A stretch of DNA of 64,000 bases from Halichondria panicea (lineage: Eukaryota; Porifera; Demospongiae; Suberitida; Halichondriidae), in the NCBI RefSeq assembly GCF_963675165.1, contig NC_087379.1, positions 5,225,442 through 5,289,441 on the forward strand. Direction: 5' to 3'. A program made the translations under genes and the position numbers. Numbering within the stretch: position 1 is the first letter of the stretch; every line of letters starts with the position of its first letter. The notes beneath the pieces were generated by a model. It searched no databases, was not told where the DNA came from, and saw nothing but the letters and a program-made list of their open reading frames with translations. Positions 48,515-61,000 of this stretch are shown piece after piece.

Positions 48515-49216
48515 CAGGGCTCGCGCTAAAAATATTAGCATGACAGTCGAAATGTCAGTCCAATTAATGTTTTGATCCGACAAAATTTAATTTTGCTCTG
48601 ACATGCAATCAACATAATTATTATATATAAAGTTGGCCATACTATTTATGATTTCTATTAAAAATCAGGGCACACAGTCGTTAATTAGTTTTTGATCTTG
48701 TGCATGAGGCTGGCAGCATGATCTTCGAAGTCTATTTTGGGCCTGTTTTTGACAAATATCTTGGGCTATAGCCCAGGGCCATGGTCCTTTCCCGAAAATG
48801 AGAAATTAAGTTGGACGCTCGAGTATTCCATGAGCCATCAATAAACTCGTTCAAGTTTCTTAGGCCTGATACGTAGCTTATCATTAAACTTTGTAGAGAG
48901 AGATCTACCAGCCAAAGTGAGAGAACAAACTAAGAATTAACTTCAGATAGTTCGCTTACTCAGCTAGCTATAACTACATTCAATGTACAGCCATGAGGCA
49001 ATTTGTAATTCTTGGTAATTTTCACTGATCCATTTATCCACACTTCTTGTTCTGAGCTACTAGAGCTCCGACAAGGACGTGCTAAAATAGCTAACCTAAA
49101 CTGGCTAGCTCTACATGTATGCTCCGACAAAATGTCTGACTAACACGTGGAATGATCTGTCACGTGCATATAATGACCGGATTTTGTCAGGTGTCAGACT
49201 GTTATTTCGAGCCCTG
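48515..49216. mobile_element. 702-bp element with CAGGGCTCG ends and 5-bp TSD
   Basis: Left end CAGGGCTCGCGCTAA, right end TTATTTCGAGCCCTG, flanked by GACAA at 48510-48514 and 49217-49221. Subterminal sequences also pair (gacagtcgaaatgtcagtcc against gtcaggtgtcagactg). No transposase frame. The same CAGGG/5-bp style as the MITE at 42072. Confidence 0.7.
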
Positions 49217-49221
49217 GACAA

Positions 49222-50191
49222 TGAAATTTTATAGGCAAGGAATTTCTGAAGTTACTATTAGTCTATTGTGCCTGCTGCCACTGAAGGGAGCTGCATGTAA
49301 TCTGTAAAAACTGAACGAGTTCGTCTTTTTCCGTTAGTTTTAGTGGCTCACACGTTCCGACACGCTTGTGCATAATTTTTAAATAGAGAGATGATCTAGC
49401 TAATGCACAATTAATACAGAACAGTTGAATTTAGGAGTTGTTCTGGTTCGTAATGTTGTGACCCCTATTGCCAGGCATAGGAGACCCAGCCCTGTTTTGA
49501 GGCCCTCTTGAATCCCTTTTAACGTTACTTACAAGTTTCAGATCCTGCATGCTCCACTACCAGACTCACCATTGCTAGATGTACTAGGTAGCTGCAGGTC
49601 ATGCACGTGCAGTGCTGCTGCCTTGAATCTTTTTCCTTGGCCTTCCAACTGGTCTTTTGCTAAGTGGTGCAGGCTTTAGTAAGTCCACCAGAAGGTAGAA
49701 ACCTGTCACATCACATGGCTTCATTGCCTAGCAACCAACCACCCCACAATTAACGTTTGTTAACAATTATATACACAAATATCATTGTATGATGTTAAAA
49801 AGTGATGGAACCTCCTGGGGGTTGTACTATACAATCATCCTTCAGCTTCTTTCCAAGCGAAATGATCCACCCTAGAGCTGAAGAAAACTCTTCATTTCTC
49901 AAGGCTTCTTCAAACTCATCTCATGCTTTTTGCTCCGTAGAATCTCGAGGGGAAACAGATTCAACAAAAAGAATACCTTACAATAATGAAGTAGTTTTAC
50001 CTATTAGGCACTTGATACAACCACTTTAGCCAACTAGTCGACATGCTACCGATAAAGTTAAGAAAATCATTGTGCATGCTGTGTTTGCACGCTGAAAGTA
50101 CTAGCACATGCGCATTGTGCTGATATTTCACGTGGTATTAATATTTTGCTTTGAGGTACAATCGTCGAAAAAAAGTGACCGTTTGATAATG
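49222..50191. other. No supported gene
   Basis: One Ser-rich open frame (49802-50029, 75 aa, ends ATQ-free at a TAG) has no recognisable features and no splice partners. Otherwise AT-rich spacer. Confidence 0.45.
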
Positions 50192-50226
50192 ATGCCTCGA
50201 GGCGTAGCCGCACGAGGGATACGGTA
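50192..50226 (+). repeat. Dispersed repeat family, 5' fragment
   Basis: atgcctcgaggcgtagccgc acgagggatacggta, identical to the first bases of the 46733 copy. The rest of the repeat is missing. Confidence 0.75.
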
Positions 50227-50306
50227 AATCTGACTTGTAATCATAATTTATTATACGTGCACAAATTCAAGGTATAGGTTCGTGTTCAGTTCAGCTGAGT
50301 TATAGT

Positions 50307-50982
50307 TCAGTCCTTCTGTTGAGTAATTGTTAGTCGTTGAACGTGCTTTAAGTTCAGTACGAGGGTGGATCGAGATGGTGCGGGCGTATCCAGCAGAGGC
50401 CTTGTCCGAGTGTAAGGGGTTTTTCTTCGAGATCTGGTCCTCTCTCTATGCCGTGGCACGTACTGTCCATCTTCATGTCCGTGGAAAGGTGGGGGCGGGG
50501 GTACGTAGGGGAGGTGAGGGAGAGCGCCGTGATGAAATTGAGGAGGGTATGGATATGCATGGAGGGAAGAATGGAGGATAGGATTAAATGGAGGTGGATA
50601 TTGTAGGAGTGGAAGGCCTCTGAAGGGTGCCGGTGGTGGAGAAAAGCTGTTTCCTGTAGAGCCAGTGCCAGTAATTGAATGTGGGCTGCTGTTTGCTGTA
50701 GTTGTAGTTGTAGTTGTAGTAGAGCCAGTGCCAGTGATTGGATGTGGGCTGCTGTTTGCTGCATGTAGTTGTAGTTGTAGTTGTAGTTGTAGTTGTAGTA
50801 GAGCCAGTGCCAGTGATTGGATGTGGGCTGCTGCTGCCAGTGATTGTGTTGAGAGCTGTGGCTGGTGGGTTGGGAGCGGGTGACATGTTTAGCAAAGCAT
50901 TTTCTTCATCCATATTTTCACTTCCTTCTTCCTGGATGTTTAGGTCTCTAATTCCCAGAAGCTCATCCTCTGGATCAGACAT
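50307..50982 (-). pseudogene. TATA-driven low-complexity ORF broken by a 4-nt insertion
   Basis: The ATG at 50982 opens an acidic N-terminus (MSDPEDELLGIRDLNIQEEG), then Pro/Ala and a tandem repeat region with Thr runs (unit contains SSPHPITGTGSTTTT). Near 50761-50766 one repeat unit has four extra bases, and the frame shifts to a Gln/Tyr/Trp-rich stretch ending at 50584. The correct frame resumes after the shift and stays open to a TGA at 50307. It is strongly proline-rich (PPPFNPILHSSLHAYPYPP, LPYVPPPPFHGHEDG), then basic (RHRERTRSRRKTPYTRTR). The span is 676 nt, that is 672 plus 4. No family recognised. It is either a recently broken gene, a length-variable allele, or an assembly error in the repeat. 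Single exon. Confidence 0.5.
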
Positions 50983-51028
50983 TCTGAATTGGCTGTTTCA
51001 GTGGACTGAAGCATTTATCCCAGTGGCC

Positions 51029-51038
51029 TTTTATATAG
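51029..51038 (-). promoter_or_regulatory. TATA box upstream of the 50982 ORF
   Basis: The minus strand reads TATATAAAAG, about 50 bases before the ATG at 50982. A cttcagtcc initiator-like sequence follows at a suitable distance. Confidence 0.55.
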
Positions 51039-51059
51039 GCGAGTGGAAGTCATGATGTA

Positions 51060-52510
51060 ATGAGGTGCTACAACTGGAAAAATGATGTTTGGGGTGCTCC
51101 ATATGGAAATGGGGATAGATGGGGTGGAAAATCACAGTTATTGTGTTTTGGTGTTGGAATTCGCAGAGATGCATGCTTTTTAAGTATGGGCGATACGTGT
51201 TAATTTTGTGTTTGTGTCCATGTGACTGTGTGCATGTAGTTGTAGTGTTGTAGGTGTGAATCGTAGCTTGGGAATCAAGGCATTGACGTAATAGTGAGAA
51301 GAATTCCAGCATAACGTTCGGATCAGACAATTCAAGTATATTAAGGTCAAGCATAAATTATTATTGTAAAACACTTGTAACTAACAGACTGGGATGCTAT
51401 AGTATAGCTCCAAACTCTATCTGCATATTCGAGAAAGACAACTATAATATTCTTGTAGTAATGGAGACTATACTGATGTGCTGACTTTTATTTCCAACAT
51501 CCTGTACCCAAATAATGTACTTCACACATGAATGTACCTCAAAAGATGCATATAATCTACCCATGCACCCCTATATAGCCTTATATATTAGTGAGGACAT
51601 TGTAGCTATATAAATGTTATACAGTGCAGGACTGTGTGCTCACTATAATCATATAGGGTTTGTACATTATAATGCTCCCCTTCCTATGCTAAAAGATAGC
51701 CATAAGTGTATAAGCCATGCAGTAGCACATTACTGACATTGTTTGGGCACCAAAGTATGACTCAATGCTATACCTATATATACTATACAAATGGTGACCT
51801 ATAGTTGACAATTACTTTCAAAAAACCGAACACCATCATAATGTCTGCATATAATTATATAGGAGAGGAAAGGGTATACTTATATATGCTAAAAGATAGC
51901 CATAAGTGTATATATAGCACATTACTGACAGCACCAAAGTATGTTGATTACCGGGATAGATGCAGGAACCTCAATTCCACGAGTTGCACATGCACCCTTG
52001 TCTTGGTATGCGTATATGTTGGTGAGGGTGGATGAGATTTCAGGTGAAGGTACGCCAAGGCACATTCATTCCTGGTGTGATCGACCCCTCAACAAATGAT
52101 ATTGTGGAAGCTTCTCAGTCTGAGCAATGGGCAGCGCTTAATTGTTGTTGCAGGGATGGTTGCTGCTCTTGTCCTGTGAGCGGTATCTGCTGCTAAGAGG
52201 GGTGCTGCTGTGGTTGGGTTGAAACGGGTTGCTGCCACGCGTTGGGCATCTATATGTATAATATAAAATAATGATATAATAAATAGGAAAATGAATAGAA
52301 GTGGTATATTGGTTACAGTACACTGTAATTATACTTCTGAATGTCCTGACATGAATACAAGTGGTATAGATTGGTTACAGTACATGTCACTGACACGTAT
52401 ATATACGCCGTATTCTTAAAATTTGTAGCATGAAGATCACAGACGAACTCTTAAGAACAATGTTACTTCCTTGAAAGTCTGCGAATATTGCATAGTGAGA
52501 CACAAACCAC
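51060..52510. other. No supported gene; short direct repeats
   Basis: A minus-strand frame (51031-51354) has Asn/His/Thr-rich composition and no family. A direct repeat (gctaaaagatagccataagt, then gtata..agcacattactgaca) occurs at about 51689 and 51886. A second pair (agtggtata..ttggttacagtaca) is at about 52297 and 52358. A Gln-rich minus-strand stretch near 52100-52250 contains stops. Confidence 0.4.
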
Positions 52511-52617
52511 CTCAGCAAAGTTGTAGAAAATGAATTAGCTTTTGTGAGAACTTTTTCATCCAAGAATTGATCGACGTCTTGTCCCTCAAAGGAGGTGTAG
52601 GGGAGGTGTCTGCCAAT
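52511..52617 (-). other. Candidate coding exon, product unrecognised
   Basis: Acceptor ttatttctccag|, a 35-codon frame (IGRHLPYTSFEGQDVDQFLD, then EKVLTKANSFSTTLL) and donor CTGAG|gtggtt. A different frame is open across it from an ATG at 52757, but that reading is less protein-like. No flanking exon could be joined with confidence. Confidence 0.25.
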
Positions 52618-53637
52618 CTGGAGAAATAAAATAACCCTTTGTAAGTGTTCTGTGTCAATTTGGCTAAACTTTTCAACTTTTTCAGCTCCAGTCGAGTTCT
52701 TGTGCGCGTCTTTGTTAAAACTAGAGCACTAAAGTGCAAACCCTCGGCTGGTGACATGATAATAAAGAAACCAGACGAGTGATATAATTATATGACTAGA
52801 TAGCACAGCAACTCAAGAGCAATAAAACTAAAGTAGTAGCAACATACATGCATGAGACATGCACTGTGGAGACTGGGATCACAGCAAAGAAACCTGGAGT
52901 CTTAGACTTAGAGAAGTATGGCTCCTGCCAGGCTGGAGTATAGGATCCAGAGTCAGTCAACAACCAAACCCATGGCCCAGTCACAATTCTACTTTGACTT
53001 ATTCAATTGTTGCTGGTACGGATCACTTCAGCTCCAAATACCTAGTCAAGGCCACGTGTAGCTAGCTAGCTGTGCAAGTTTATGCTTCTTAGCTTTTGCT
53101 CGCTTTTATTCAACAAAGAAGCTTTAACATCAAGATCTGCCACTATTAAACCAAGATATTGTTGTGTGAAGACTGTCTATGCTGTAAACGCAGCGCCAGG
53201 TGAGTAGATATACTTGTGACAAACAAACAGACAAACAAACCAACGTACTACCGTGGCTGCCCACGCGCGCCTCGGATAATTATTGATAAATCTTCTTTGG
53301 TCAATAAACTAAGTGTTATCTCTGCATGTTACTGTCTGTACTCCGGAACTGCTGATTTATGAGGGATGGCCAGTACGAAAACCATATGTAATGCCACGAA
53401 CAATGTACCGTATATAGCGGATAATTTTCGTGGGGCAAAATATTCGTGGTTATACGTTTAATCCTGCACAAGTTGTGAAAATTAATGGGCGTTTCTAATT
53501 ACTCGCAAGTGGTTTCATTACATTTTAAAATTATTTTTTCAAACTACGGTATATGCAAAATGTGATTAAATAAACCTGCTGCAGTCAGTTTCAACCATCT
53601 GCAGTGTACTCTCTCTTTGAGTTTCTGAGATTACAGA

Positions 53638-54040
53638 TAATTATGCCTCAATGCATACGTATACGGTAGTGTGTGCGTAGACTGTTACAGCTGCTCAAGG
53701 ATCAATGAAGTGCAAGTAAGAGTTTCTATAGGCTTGTCCATGGAGTGTTGCTAGGGCTAGGGTTGGTAGCTGCAAGAGTGAGAAGAGAGCTGCAAGGCTC
53801 TGCTGCGCTGATGCAGCCATTCATTTTAAACTTGGACTTTTGGTATTGATCTTTTTTTAACAATAATCATGGCCGATCATTATCCAATCTTATGTTTTTC
53901 TCTGTGTGGTTCTAGATTCTCCTGCATGCAGCAAAATTATTAAGGCAAAAAATGTTCATCATGATAATTATAATGTGTGTATAAAATAGCTATGTTATGT
54001 AGTAGCTTTGACATCTCCACTGAGGTCATAGATGCAGCAA
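53638..54040 (+). repeat. Dispersed repeat family, copy 3
   Basis: aattatgcctcaatgcatac..atacggtagtgtgtgcg, gttacagctgctcaaggatc, gagagctgcaaggctctgct, cttggacttttgg, ctgcatgcagcaaaatt, gacatctccactgaggt. It shares its deletions and order with the 36733 copy, which it resembles most, but lacks about 100 bases in the middle. Confidence 0.75.
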
Positions 54041-55723
54041 AATTTCCGTATGAACATTATGATATTATCTGTGCATGTGTATTATAGCAATAGCTATAGT
54101 TCCTATCAGTTCCCGCTATAATTGCTTGGGGGTATGTGACACATGACTGGCAGTTATATCCTGCTTGCTGTCAAATACTACAAACTAGAAATTCTATACG
54201 ATTTCGTTTTTCTGTTGGTTCCTCGTTGAAAGTTCTTTTTTGTGAGGTCGTTCAATTCCTTGCTGACTAAAGATGGCAACATTATTGTCATTATAATTAT
54301 TCACGGGCAAACGCATGCAAGGAGTTACGTCCTTACATTTGTAAAGAAAAGAAAAATGTCTATACCATGCATCCTCAAATCAAAAGCAATACAGCCCTTC
54401 TAGGAGTTGAATGAGGTAAAAAAAAGTCTTTCTACAACGTTTGAAGTTCTCAATGAAGTAAATAGTATAGTGTGGGAATGTTGACATTCTGGACCAGTTA
54501 AATCACGCCAGGTTAATTTCTTCGTCTCCTTATCAACGTACCACTTTGCATGTCTCGTTTATTATAATAATAATTATGACCACGAAAACAATAGTTGAGT
54601 AACTCAGCTCACACTATATAGTGTGTACACACCCACTCACGTTAGTGGGGCCTCTATGCATGACTTGCTGCCTCGCCTGCTGTCTTGAGCATGAATCATC
54701 TTTAATATGCTTTGTTTTTTTGTTGTGTTTGTTTTGCTCAGATCAACGTTTCAATTTTGTTTGTAGGTCACAAATTAACTGATTTATCATTTAGGCTATC
54801 TACAGTCTTGGTCACTTAGAGTCACTTGCTGTACTCGCATTGCAACCGAGAGTTGTAGCTATATACAATAGTTTGCTGAAATTAATAAATTTGATGCTAA
54901 AAATAAATTATTTTGGGTGAGGTGAAATGTCCTGGAGAAGCCCACAAAACCAGAATTATGGGGAACGGCTGACCACCAACTGTGCTCTAACTACCCCCAG
55001 CCATGCTCTAACTACCAAAAATGCAACCACAGAATAATAAGAGCACAATTGTAGATCAGTAGTGGCAGATCTTGGGTAAACACTTCGATTTTTTGTACAC
55101 TGTGTCAGTTGCAGTAGCTATAACTTAAACATGTTCCAGTAAATTCTTTGCTGAAGTCTCCAGCTGGTAGAGAGTCCCTTAGGCAACGTGTCACAAAATA
55201 CGATATTATTTTACTGGCATAGTGAACTGTGGATCCGTCGAAGATTCATGATCATCCATCTAGAGAAGAAAATAAGAATACAGCCTCTATCAGGCATCTC
55301 TGTGCAGGAACTCCTGGTGCCTTAGTAGAAGAATTCGTCCGTCCGTATAAGCTATAAAAGCGAAAGGCACTTGTGAATTTTAGATAGATCTATATAGCCA
55401 TGATGATTACACTCAAGAGCTGCGTATTTACTTACAGACTGACCATATTTTATTTCCTTCAATAAGCCAACTGGGCTATAGTGCCTTTTTCTGGTGTAAA
55501 GTTGCAACTTAACACGGAATTCATATAGCTTAGCTCAATTCATTTCGTATTCTCATAGTCCTCTCGACCAGAGGTTCGAGGCTCTTTGACAAAGTCCTTG
55601 TGTATTTGGGAAGTATTTCTATTTGCGAATTGTACTATTGCTATTTGTAAGTTGCCCTTCAGTTTATAGTTTTATTTTTAACAATTATTGTACATTTTTA
55701 ATGGTATATGAATAATTATACAT
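54041..55723. other. No supported gene
   Basis: AT-rich spacer with no splice-consistent exons and no long frames. The stretch just before it (53395-53480) contains a MITE-like end (accgtatatagcggataatt ttcgtgg) related to the solitary end at about 25097-25130. Confidence 0.4.
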
Positions 55724-56330
55724 GGCTCCAGCATTAGCCAGTGGTATGGCAGAAAGTATTCTGATTGCCTCCTGAGCCTTTTCAAGGTCTTCTTGCAGGA
55801 GCCATCCACCTTTATCTTGTCTTCTTTCAGCCATTATACTTACTGGTTCTGGTATTGGGATTGACTAGTGATCGTTAATATCAAACAATGCACCGGTTGT
55901 AACAGTGCCACCTGGAGTTACTGAGAACTGTGAATCAATGGAAAGCAAAACACTCCATGATGTTGTTAATCTGGTGTAGCAACAATAAATATCTTAAATT
56001 TTTCCTTTAACTCTAGCAATATCTGTTAAAAGCCTTTTCACCGGAGCAATGGCATCAAGACATGTCCCCTGAAAATTACTCATTCTTGAGGCTGCAGCAC
56101 GGAGGGCTTTAAGACTGTTGCATTTGTCAGCTTTTCGCCCTTTCTATGGCGATAGCTTGTAGCCCAAAGTTTTTAACAGGATTTCGATAAGGTGCAGTTC
56201 TTGTCGCACATAAATCCATCTTTTTGCAATAAGGGAGACTTTCACTGACGTGTATGTGGGTCAGGCCCACCATCCGTATAAATATAAAGGACAGGTCTTT
56301 CTTTGGAGAGTGTGTCATTAGCTCCTTCGT
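55724..56330 (-). pseudogene. Degenerate transposon-derived ORF ('YTDGGPD' family)
   Basis: Reading on the minus strand in shifting frames: RPVLYIYTDGGPDPH, CATRTAPYRNPVKNFG, LQAIAIERAKS, CNSLKALRAAASR, then ITALFD-like and RRQDKGGWLLQEDLEKAQEA. The ordered blocks (TDGGPDH; RTAPYxSWxNPVER; NLGLQ) are familiar to me from repetitive, transposon-associated proteins of cnidarians and sponges. Several stops and frame changes show that it is dead. Confidence 0.45.
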
Positions 56331-58608
56331 CTTCAGTTGGTGGTGGTGGGTATTTGACCCATCTTAGCCATTTGGCATAATCTTTATCACGCAGCTAGAA
56401 TTCAACTAGTTTAATAGAGTGTGTCATTAAAATGTTATGCAATTCCGCGCAATGCCTTACAGGGATTCGGAAATCTTTTTTTGAAGTGGTACATTCCACC
56501 ATTTACTATAGCGCTGTTGTAGGAGACAGCACTCTCTGTACACGCACACACTGTCACTTATAAATTGAACAGTATTTGTACCACTTTAGTAGAAACATCA
56601 AAATTGCAATTTTTGCTTAGAGTTTGCAATGCTCTCTCTCTCAACAGTAGAGAAGTTAGTGATCTGGACAGGTTCCAAATCTCCAATGTCAATCAATACT
56701 ACTACTAGCAAGATTTCTTCTAGACTCCTACGGCAAGCAATCCTACGGTATCAGTACGGGGCTAATTTGCTGAGAGTAGAGACCACCGAGAGCAAGAGAC
56801 GTGGAACCAATAAAAAATTGATAGTCAACCCTTACCTAAATGCCAACGTTTGATTCGAAAATGAAGTATATGAACGTATTATTTGTATAACTTGTACCAA
56901 TGTTGGGATTGTAGTTGTGAAATTTCGAGGTCACTCTCACTGCATGTGGTCCAAATCATTGCAGAGCATCGTTCATCACTAACAAAAACGTCATCACTAA
57001 CATGACCACGATCAAACAGCACAAACCCACTAATCTGTGTATTCAGTACATATATAGAATGAAACTCGGACGACTAGCAGCCAGCCCTCTTAACAGCTTT
57101 AACGGTATAATTATATCCATGCAGCCTGTTGTAAGATCAGCAAACTCATCATGTTCTTCAATTTTTCATTCACACACTCGCGGATTAAATGCGCTTATAT
57201 TATCGAAGAAATATTTTCGTAAATCAGATACTGTACTAGAATGAAAGCTCATTCTTGTGTGTGCACATTCTCGTTATAGCAACTATAGCTGCCCAACTGC
57301 TTTGACTGCCTTATGTGATCATTTACGGAGCAAGCGCAAGGCGTTTCTAATCCCTTTCATTGTGTAAAGTTATAATTAATTTTAGGGTCATGGTTTTAGG
57401 CATGCCAAAGGTCACTTCAATTGTGGTTGTGTTTCTGTGAGATATTTATTTTTACATTCCGAATATTGTTTTTCCCAATGTTTGCGAAGTTTCTGCTCTT
57501 TTTTTGTAAAGGCATGGCCACCTACCAAACAGTTCTGCATAATTATCTTAAATTCTGCCACAACTACGTTGGCTTACCTCCAAGAGAAACTGCTGTCCCT
57601 GCATGTTGACCAACTGGATATTGTGAGCTAAAACGGTACTTGTAGACACAGCATGCAGGCACAGGAGTGACACCAGGGAAGGATTGTCTGTGATTTGATC
57701 TTCAGTGTTAGCCATGCTTTTTTGATTGGTTGGCTTTCTTACCCTTTTTTCGAAGTCTTGGTTTCATTCAGATATATTATTTTCTTGCGTACACTTTTTT
57801 TACCCCTCCATAATCAGGTAGACCAGACCGTTTGTCTGCCAATCGTGCCAATCGTGTTTTGTCTAAATTGCAGTTTCAAGGCTATAATCATAGTACTCGT
57901 ACTGGCTATAGTACGCGTAGTGGCTATGGTACTCGTAAGTATAATACGGCGAACCTGGTACTGGTGCACCTGCCATAGTCACACCGACTAACAACGTAGG
58001 GGGGGGATAGCTGCCTGAATCCCGCTGTCGAGGGTTGTCAGTGAGTTTGCTACGGCCTCTTGGACAGATTCAGTGACACCAGGGCCGGGGGCGCCTGATA
58101 ACGATAGGGTGGTGATTCCAGTGGTGGTTACTCCTGTAGACGTTCCGAGGGTGTAGACGTCCCGAGGGTTGAGATTCCACTGCTAGATCTGTCCGGGGAG
58201 GCCATGAAGACAGATGGTATATAGGAGATAACGGTAGATGAAAAGAGATAGCACACTCGTCCTGACGCTCAGAGTGTTGCTGCTGACTTAAGCCACGAGG
58301 TAACGAATGTTACTGTGCATGTGCCCAAGTTCCCATGTGAGTGCAAGCCACGAGGCACTGATTCCTGCGCATGTGCATGCCCTTTGACCTGTTCCGAGCT
58401 GTTTAAATGAACCACTAAATTCTATTTCAAGGCTCACACAATTGGGCTTTCCATCTAGCAATCAAAATTCGCTCATTGTCATTCAATACTGCACAGCAAT
58501 GTACACCCACACACTTTTATTTACAATCCTTCTCTGAGTGATGATCATGTAGATAAAATCAATAATTGGCTATGCTAAAATCATCAATCTTCAATCTTTT
58601 CGCAAATT
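56331..58608. other. No intact gene; possible gag-like remnant
   Basis: Mostly unassigned. Around 57960-58220 the minus strand has a Gly/Pro/Ser-rich frame (VTESVQEAVANSLTTLDSGI) next to a Tyr-rich repeat (tactcgta/tatag units), suggestive of a gag N-terminus but not provable by eye. Confidence 0.3.
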
Positions 58609-58960
58609 AAGAGTGGAGTTTGTATTTTCTGAAACCAACTGTTAGAGGGTGCTTTTGTTTTGTCGATGGGAGAATCTGACGTATAAGTATTCCCCATGAT
58701 TCCCGAAGAATTGATTGACTGAATTGTTTAAGCTTACGGCAAGAGGTTGTAAAACAGATGTACATCCGCCAGGGATCACTCGAACAGTGGTATAGCTTCA
58801 ACAAAGGCACTCTGAACTAGCATGGGGCTCATCTTTGTTTCCTTCGAGTCGGCAATGTTCGAGTGATAGTACCTTTGAATATTACCATTGGGGGTAACAT
58901 TTTACCACTTGCTGTGCATGCAAGAACAGCAACCATTCTTCGGATTCATCCGAAAAGAAA
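58609..58960 (-). pseudogene. DDE_1 (pogo/Jerky-type) transposase fragment, copy 1
   Basis: The minus strand reads RVIPGGCTSVLQPL near 58745-58785, the hallmark that precedes 'DVSxNKPFK' in DDE_1 transposases. Upstream NGNIQRYYHSNIADSKETKM and ending FGNHGEYLYVRFSHRQNK. One missing base separates the two halves. Copy 2 lies at 61741-62068. Confidence 0.6.
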
Positions 58961-59184
58961 TTGAGTGCGCGGGGTTTGGAGAAGAAATAATTGGGATTTC
59001 AGGCCTCGAGGCATACATAATTATTATGATGATTAATAAATACCTTTACCCTCAGGATAATAGTGAATGCCTGGGTTTCTATATATATAGTGGGTAAGCA
59101 GAACTGGCTATCAATTTCCAATTCACCCTTAGTATGACATTAGACATCACAGTCTTGACGTACACACATACAAATTATATTTAC

Positions 59185-59411
59185 CTAGGACAGCCGCATT
59201 CGACTCAGGAGTACGAGTTTCTGTGGTCCTTGTCATGGCTATGCCTATGGCCAGGCATATTGAGCCAAGCACTATTCCCAGGGCAAGACGTGATACAGAA
59301 GTTTCCAAGCTAGTAGCGAGAAATTCCAGGCCTTTACGGTGGTTCTTGGCGAGGATTTCCAGTCCTTCATTAATATTCATGTTTTTTCCGATAGTGGACA
59401 GTCCGACGTTT
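59185..59411 (-). other. Candidate exon with membrane segment, unrecognised
   Basis: Acceptor ccctcag|, 75 codons, donor CTAG|gtaaat. Reads NINEGLEILAKNHRKGLEFL, ATSLETSVSR, then a hydrophobic segment LALGIVLGSICLAIGIAM, then TRTTETRTPES. It looks like a helical segment followed by one transmembrane helix. Incoming phase is 2, outgoing phase 1. Confidence 0.35.
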
Positions 59412-60395
59412 CTGAGGGGGAAGAAATATCTTTCATCCATTGCAAAAAACAAGCAAAATTGCAAAAAAACAAGCTGTAAGTTATAAGTTGTGGTATAAAT
59501 TATATCTAGAAAGTACCAACCAGGATTCAGATCCATTTATTCATGCAGTAATAATAATTACTATAATTTAATATATAGGGTCCTCTTCCTCATTAATAGT
59601 TGCATGGTTTGCCATCAAAAATCTCATCAGTTGCTTTAAGGCGTGCGTAAGACAACTTCTCTGCTTTTCTCAGGCTGAATGAAATTGAATTAACACGGAA
59701 CACACAGACCAAACTGCAAGCATTCGAATTCATCTGAGCAAGTGTTCACAGGGGGCGTGGTTACGGATTTTAAAATGAAGCTCTGTTTGCAAGATCTAAA
59801 GCTAGCTGCCAAAAGTAGATAGGCTACATGTAGTAAGTAGGTACATCGAGTTAGTTATCTAAATTCTGGTTCCTGTGTGGAAAGAGCAGCATGTAACAAT
59901 CATAGAGAATATTGGCTGATATATGGTAGGAGCTCTTACTTTCGCTTGTAACTTGACTGTAAAGAAAGTTTTGTTAAACTTTCAGCAGAGATAGAGCTAA
60001 AAATGAGAAGCGTCAATAGCATTGATCGATTATACGTGGTCGCCGATCTGTATATGTAAGCCCTTCAAGACTGCTGAGAGGGTTTAGCCTGGAGGCATTA
60101 CAATGTGAAGTCCCTATGAACTAGTTAACTAATTGGTCTCCGCTTCGTTTAATTAAGCCCGTTATAATTTTTGTCAAACAACTGTCAAAGCGTTCTCTAA
60201 AAGCTCAACTTTTCTGTTTCCAGCAAATAAATCATTGTTGATTGCCTTTATTTGGTCGTAGGTCTAATCAAGCGCGTCTTTCCCACTAAAGCGAAACGCC
60301 ACTAATAGTCAATAATGGGTGTGGCACCTAATTCTGTCCACAGCTTGTTTTACATGAGTACGTAGAGCTATAAATAGTGTATGGTATCTCAACTG

Positions 60396-60781
60396 TCACT
60401 GCATGGGTAAAGCTTTGGCTCTGTGCATTCTGCTCTTGGTGATTTTCTCGAACCAATACCACTTGTTGTGGCCTTGGGTCCTGCAAGTCAGCATTCGCTT
60501 GGTTTGTTGACAGCCTTCACTCTCAAGTTCTCGTTTTTCCAAAAGCTGCTTTATGGCCTCACCGATGTTATTCAACTTTTCAAGACCTTGTTGGGAAAGC
60601 AGTTCCCATGCAATGAAATGAACTCTGAAACATGCATAGCAAAAGCATGCATGTATGGTGTAACATCCTTTGACTGGTACACTAAACAAAACTGCCTCAC
60701 TCACGCCTTACAACGGTCTCCAATATCAGAAGCGTTGCTTACCCATGCAGCTCTCACAAACCCTAAATAGCCCTTTAAATC
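60396..60781 (-). other. Two phase-compatible exons, unrecognised
   Basis: Exons 60705-60781 (DLKGYLGFVRAAWVSNASDI, then GDRCKA) and 60396-60624 (VHFIAWELLSQQGLEKLNNI, GEAIKQLLEKRELESEG ... ending ALPMQ, stop). They have GT/AG borders and agree in phase. A further candidate exon at 60842-60933 (TAAELEQFRNGLAALNFKTL) precedes them, but its phase does not fit. They may belong with 61001-61682 as one gene. Confidence 0.35.
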
Positions 60782-61000
60782 CTACAATGCACAAATTAAA
60801 CATCGACAAGTATACGATAACATGACAGAAAGCATATATACCCCTTCAGGTAGCGAAAATAATTCATCAGCGTTTTGAAGTTTAGAGCAGCAAGACCATT
60901 ACGAAACTGTTCTAGCTCAGCAGCAGTACAACACTGAATAAACTAATACTACGATTGTTAATATAAAATTATACACAAGCTATATAAAGCTTACCAGTAC

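Noticed and set aside
48125-48583. 152-codon minus-strand ORF
   Set aside because: It runs across the boundary of the 702-bp transposon and of the segmental duplication, so it is a chance composite. A different frame there looks weakly protein-like but has a stop.
57421-57991. Hydrophobic plus-strand ORFs
   Set aside because: Phe/Leu/Val-rich readings of T-rich DNA with no start context, splice logic or family match.
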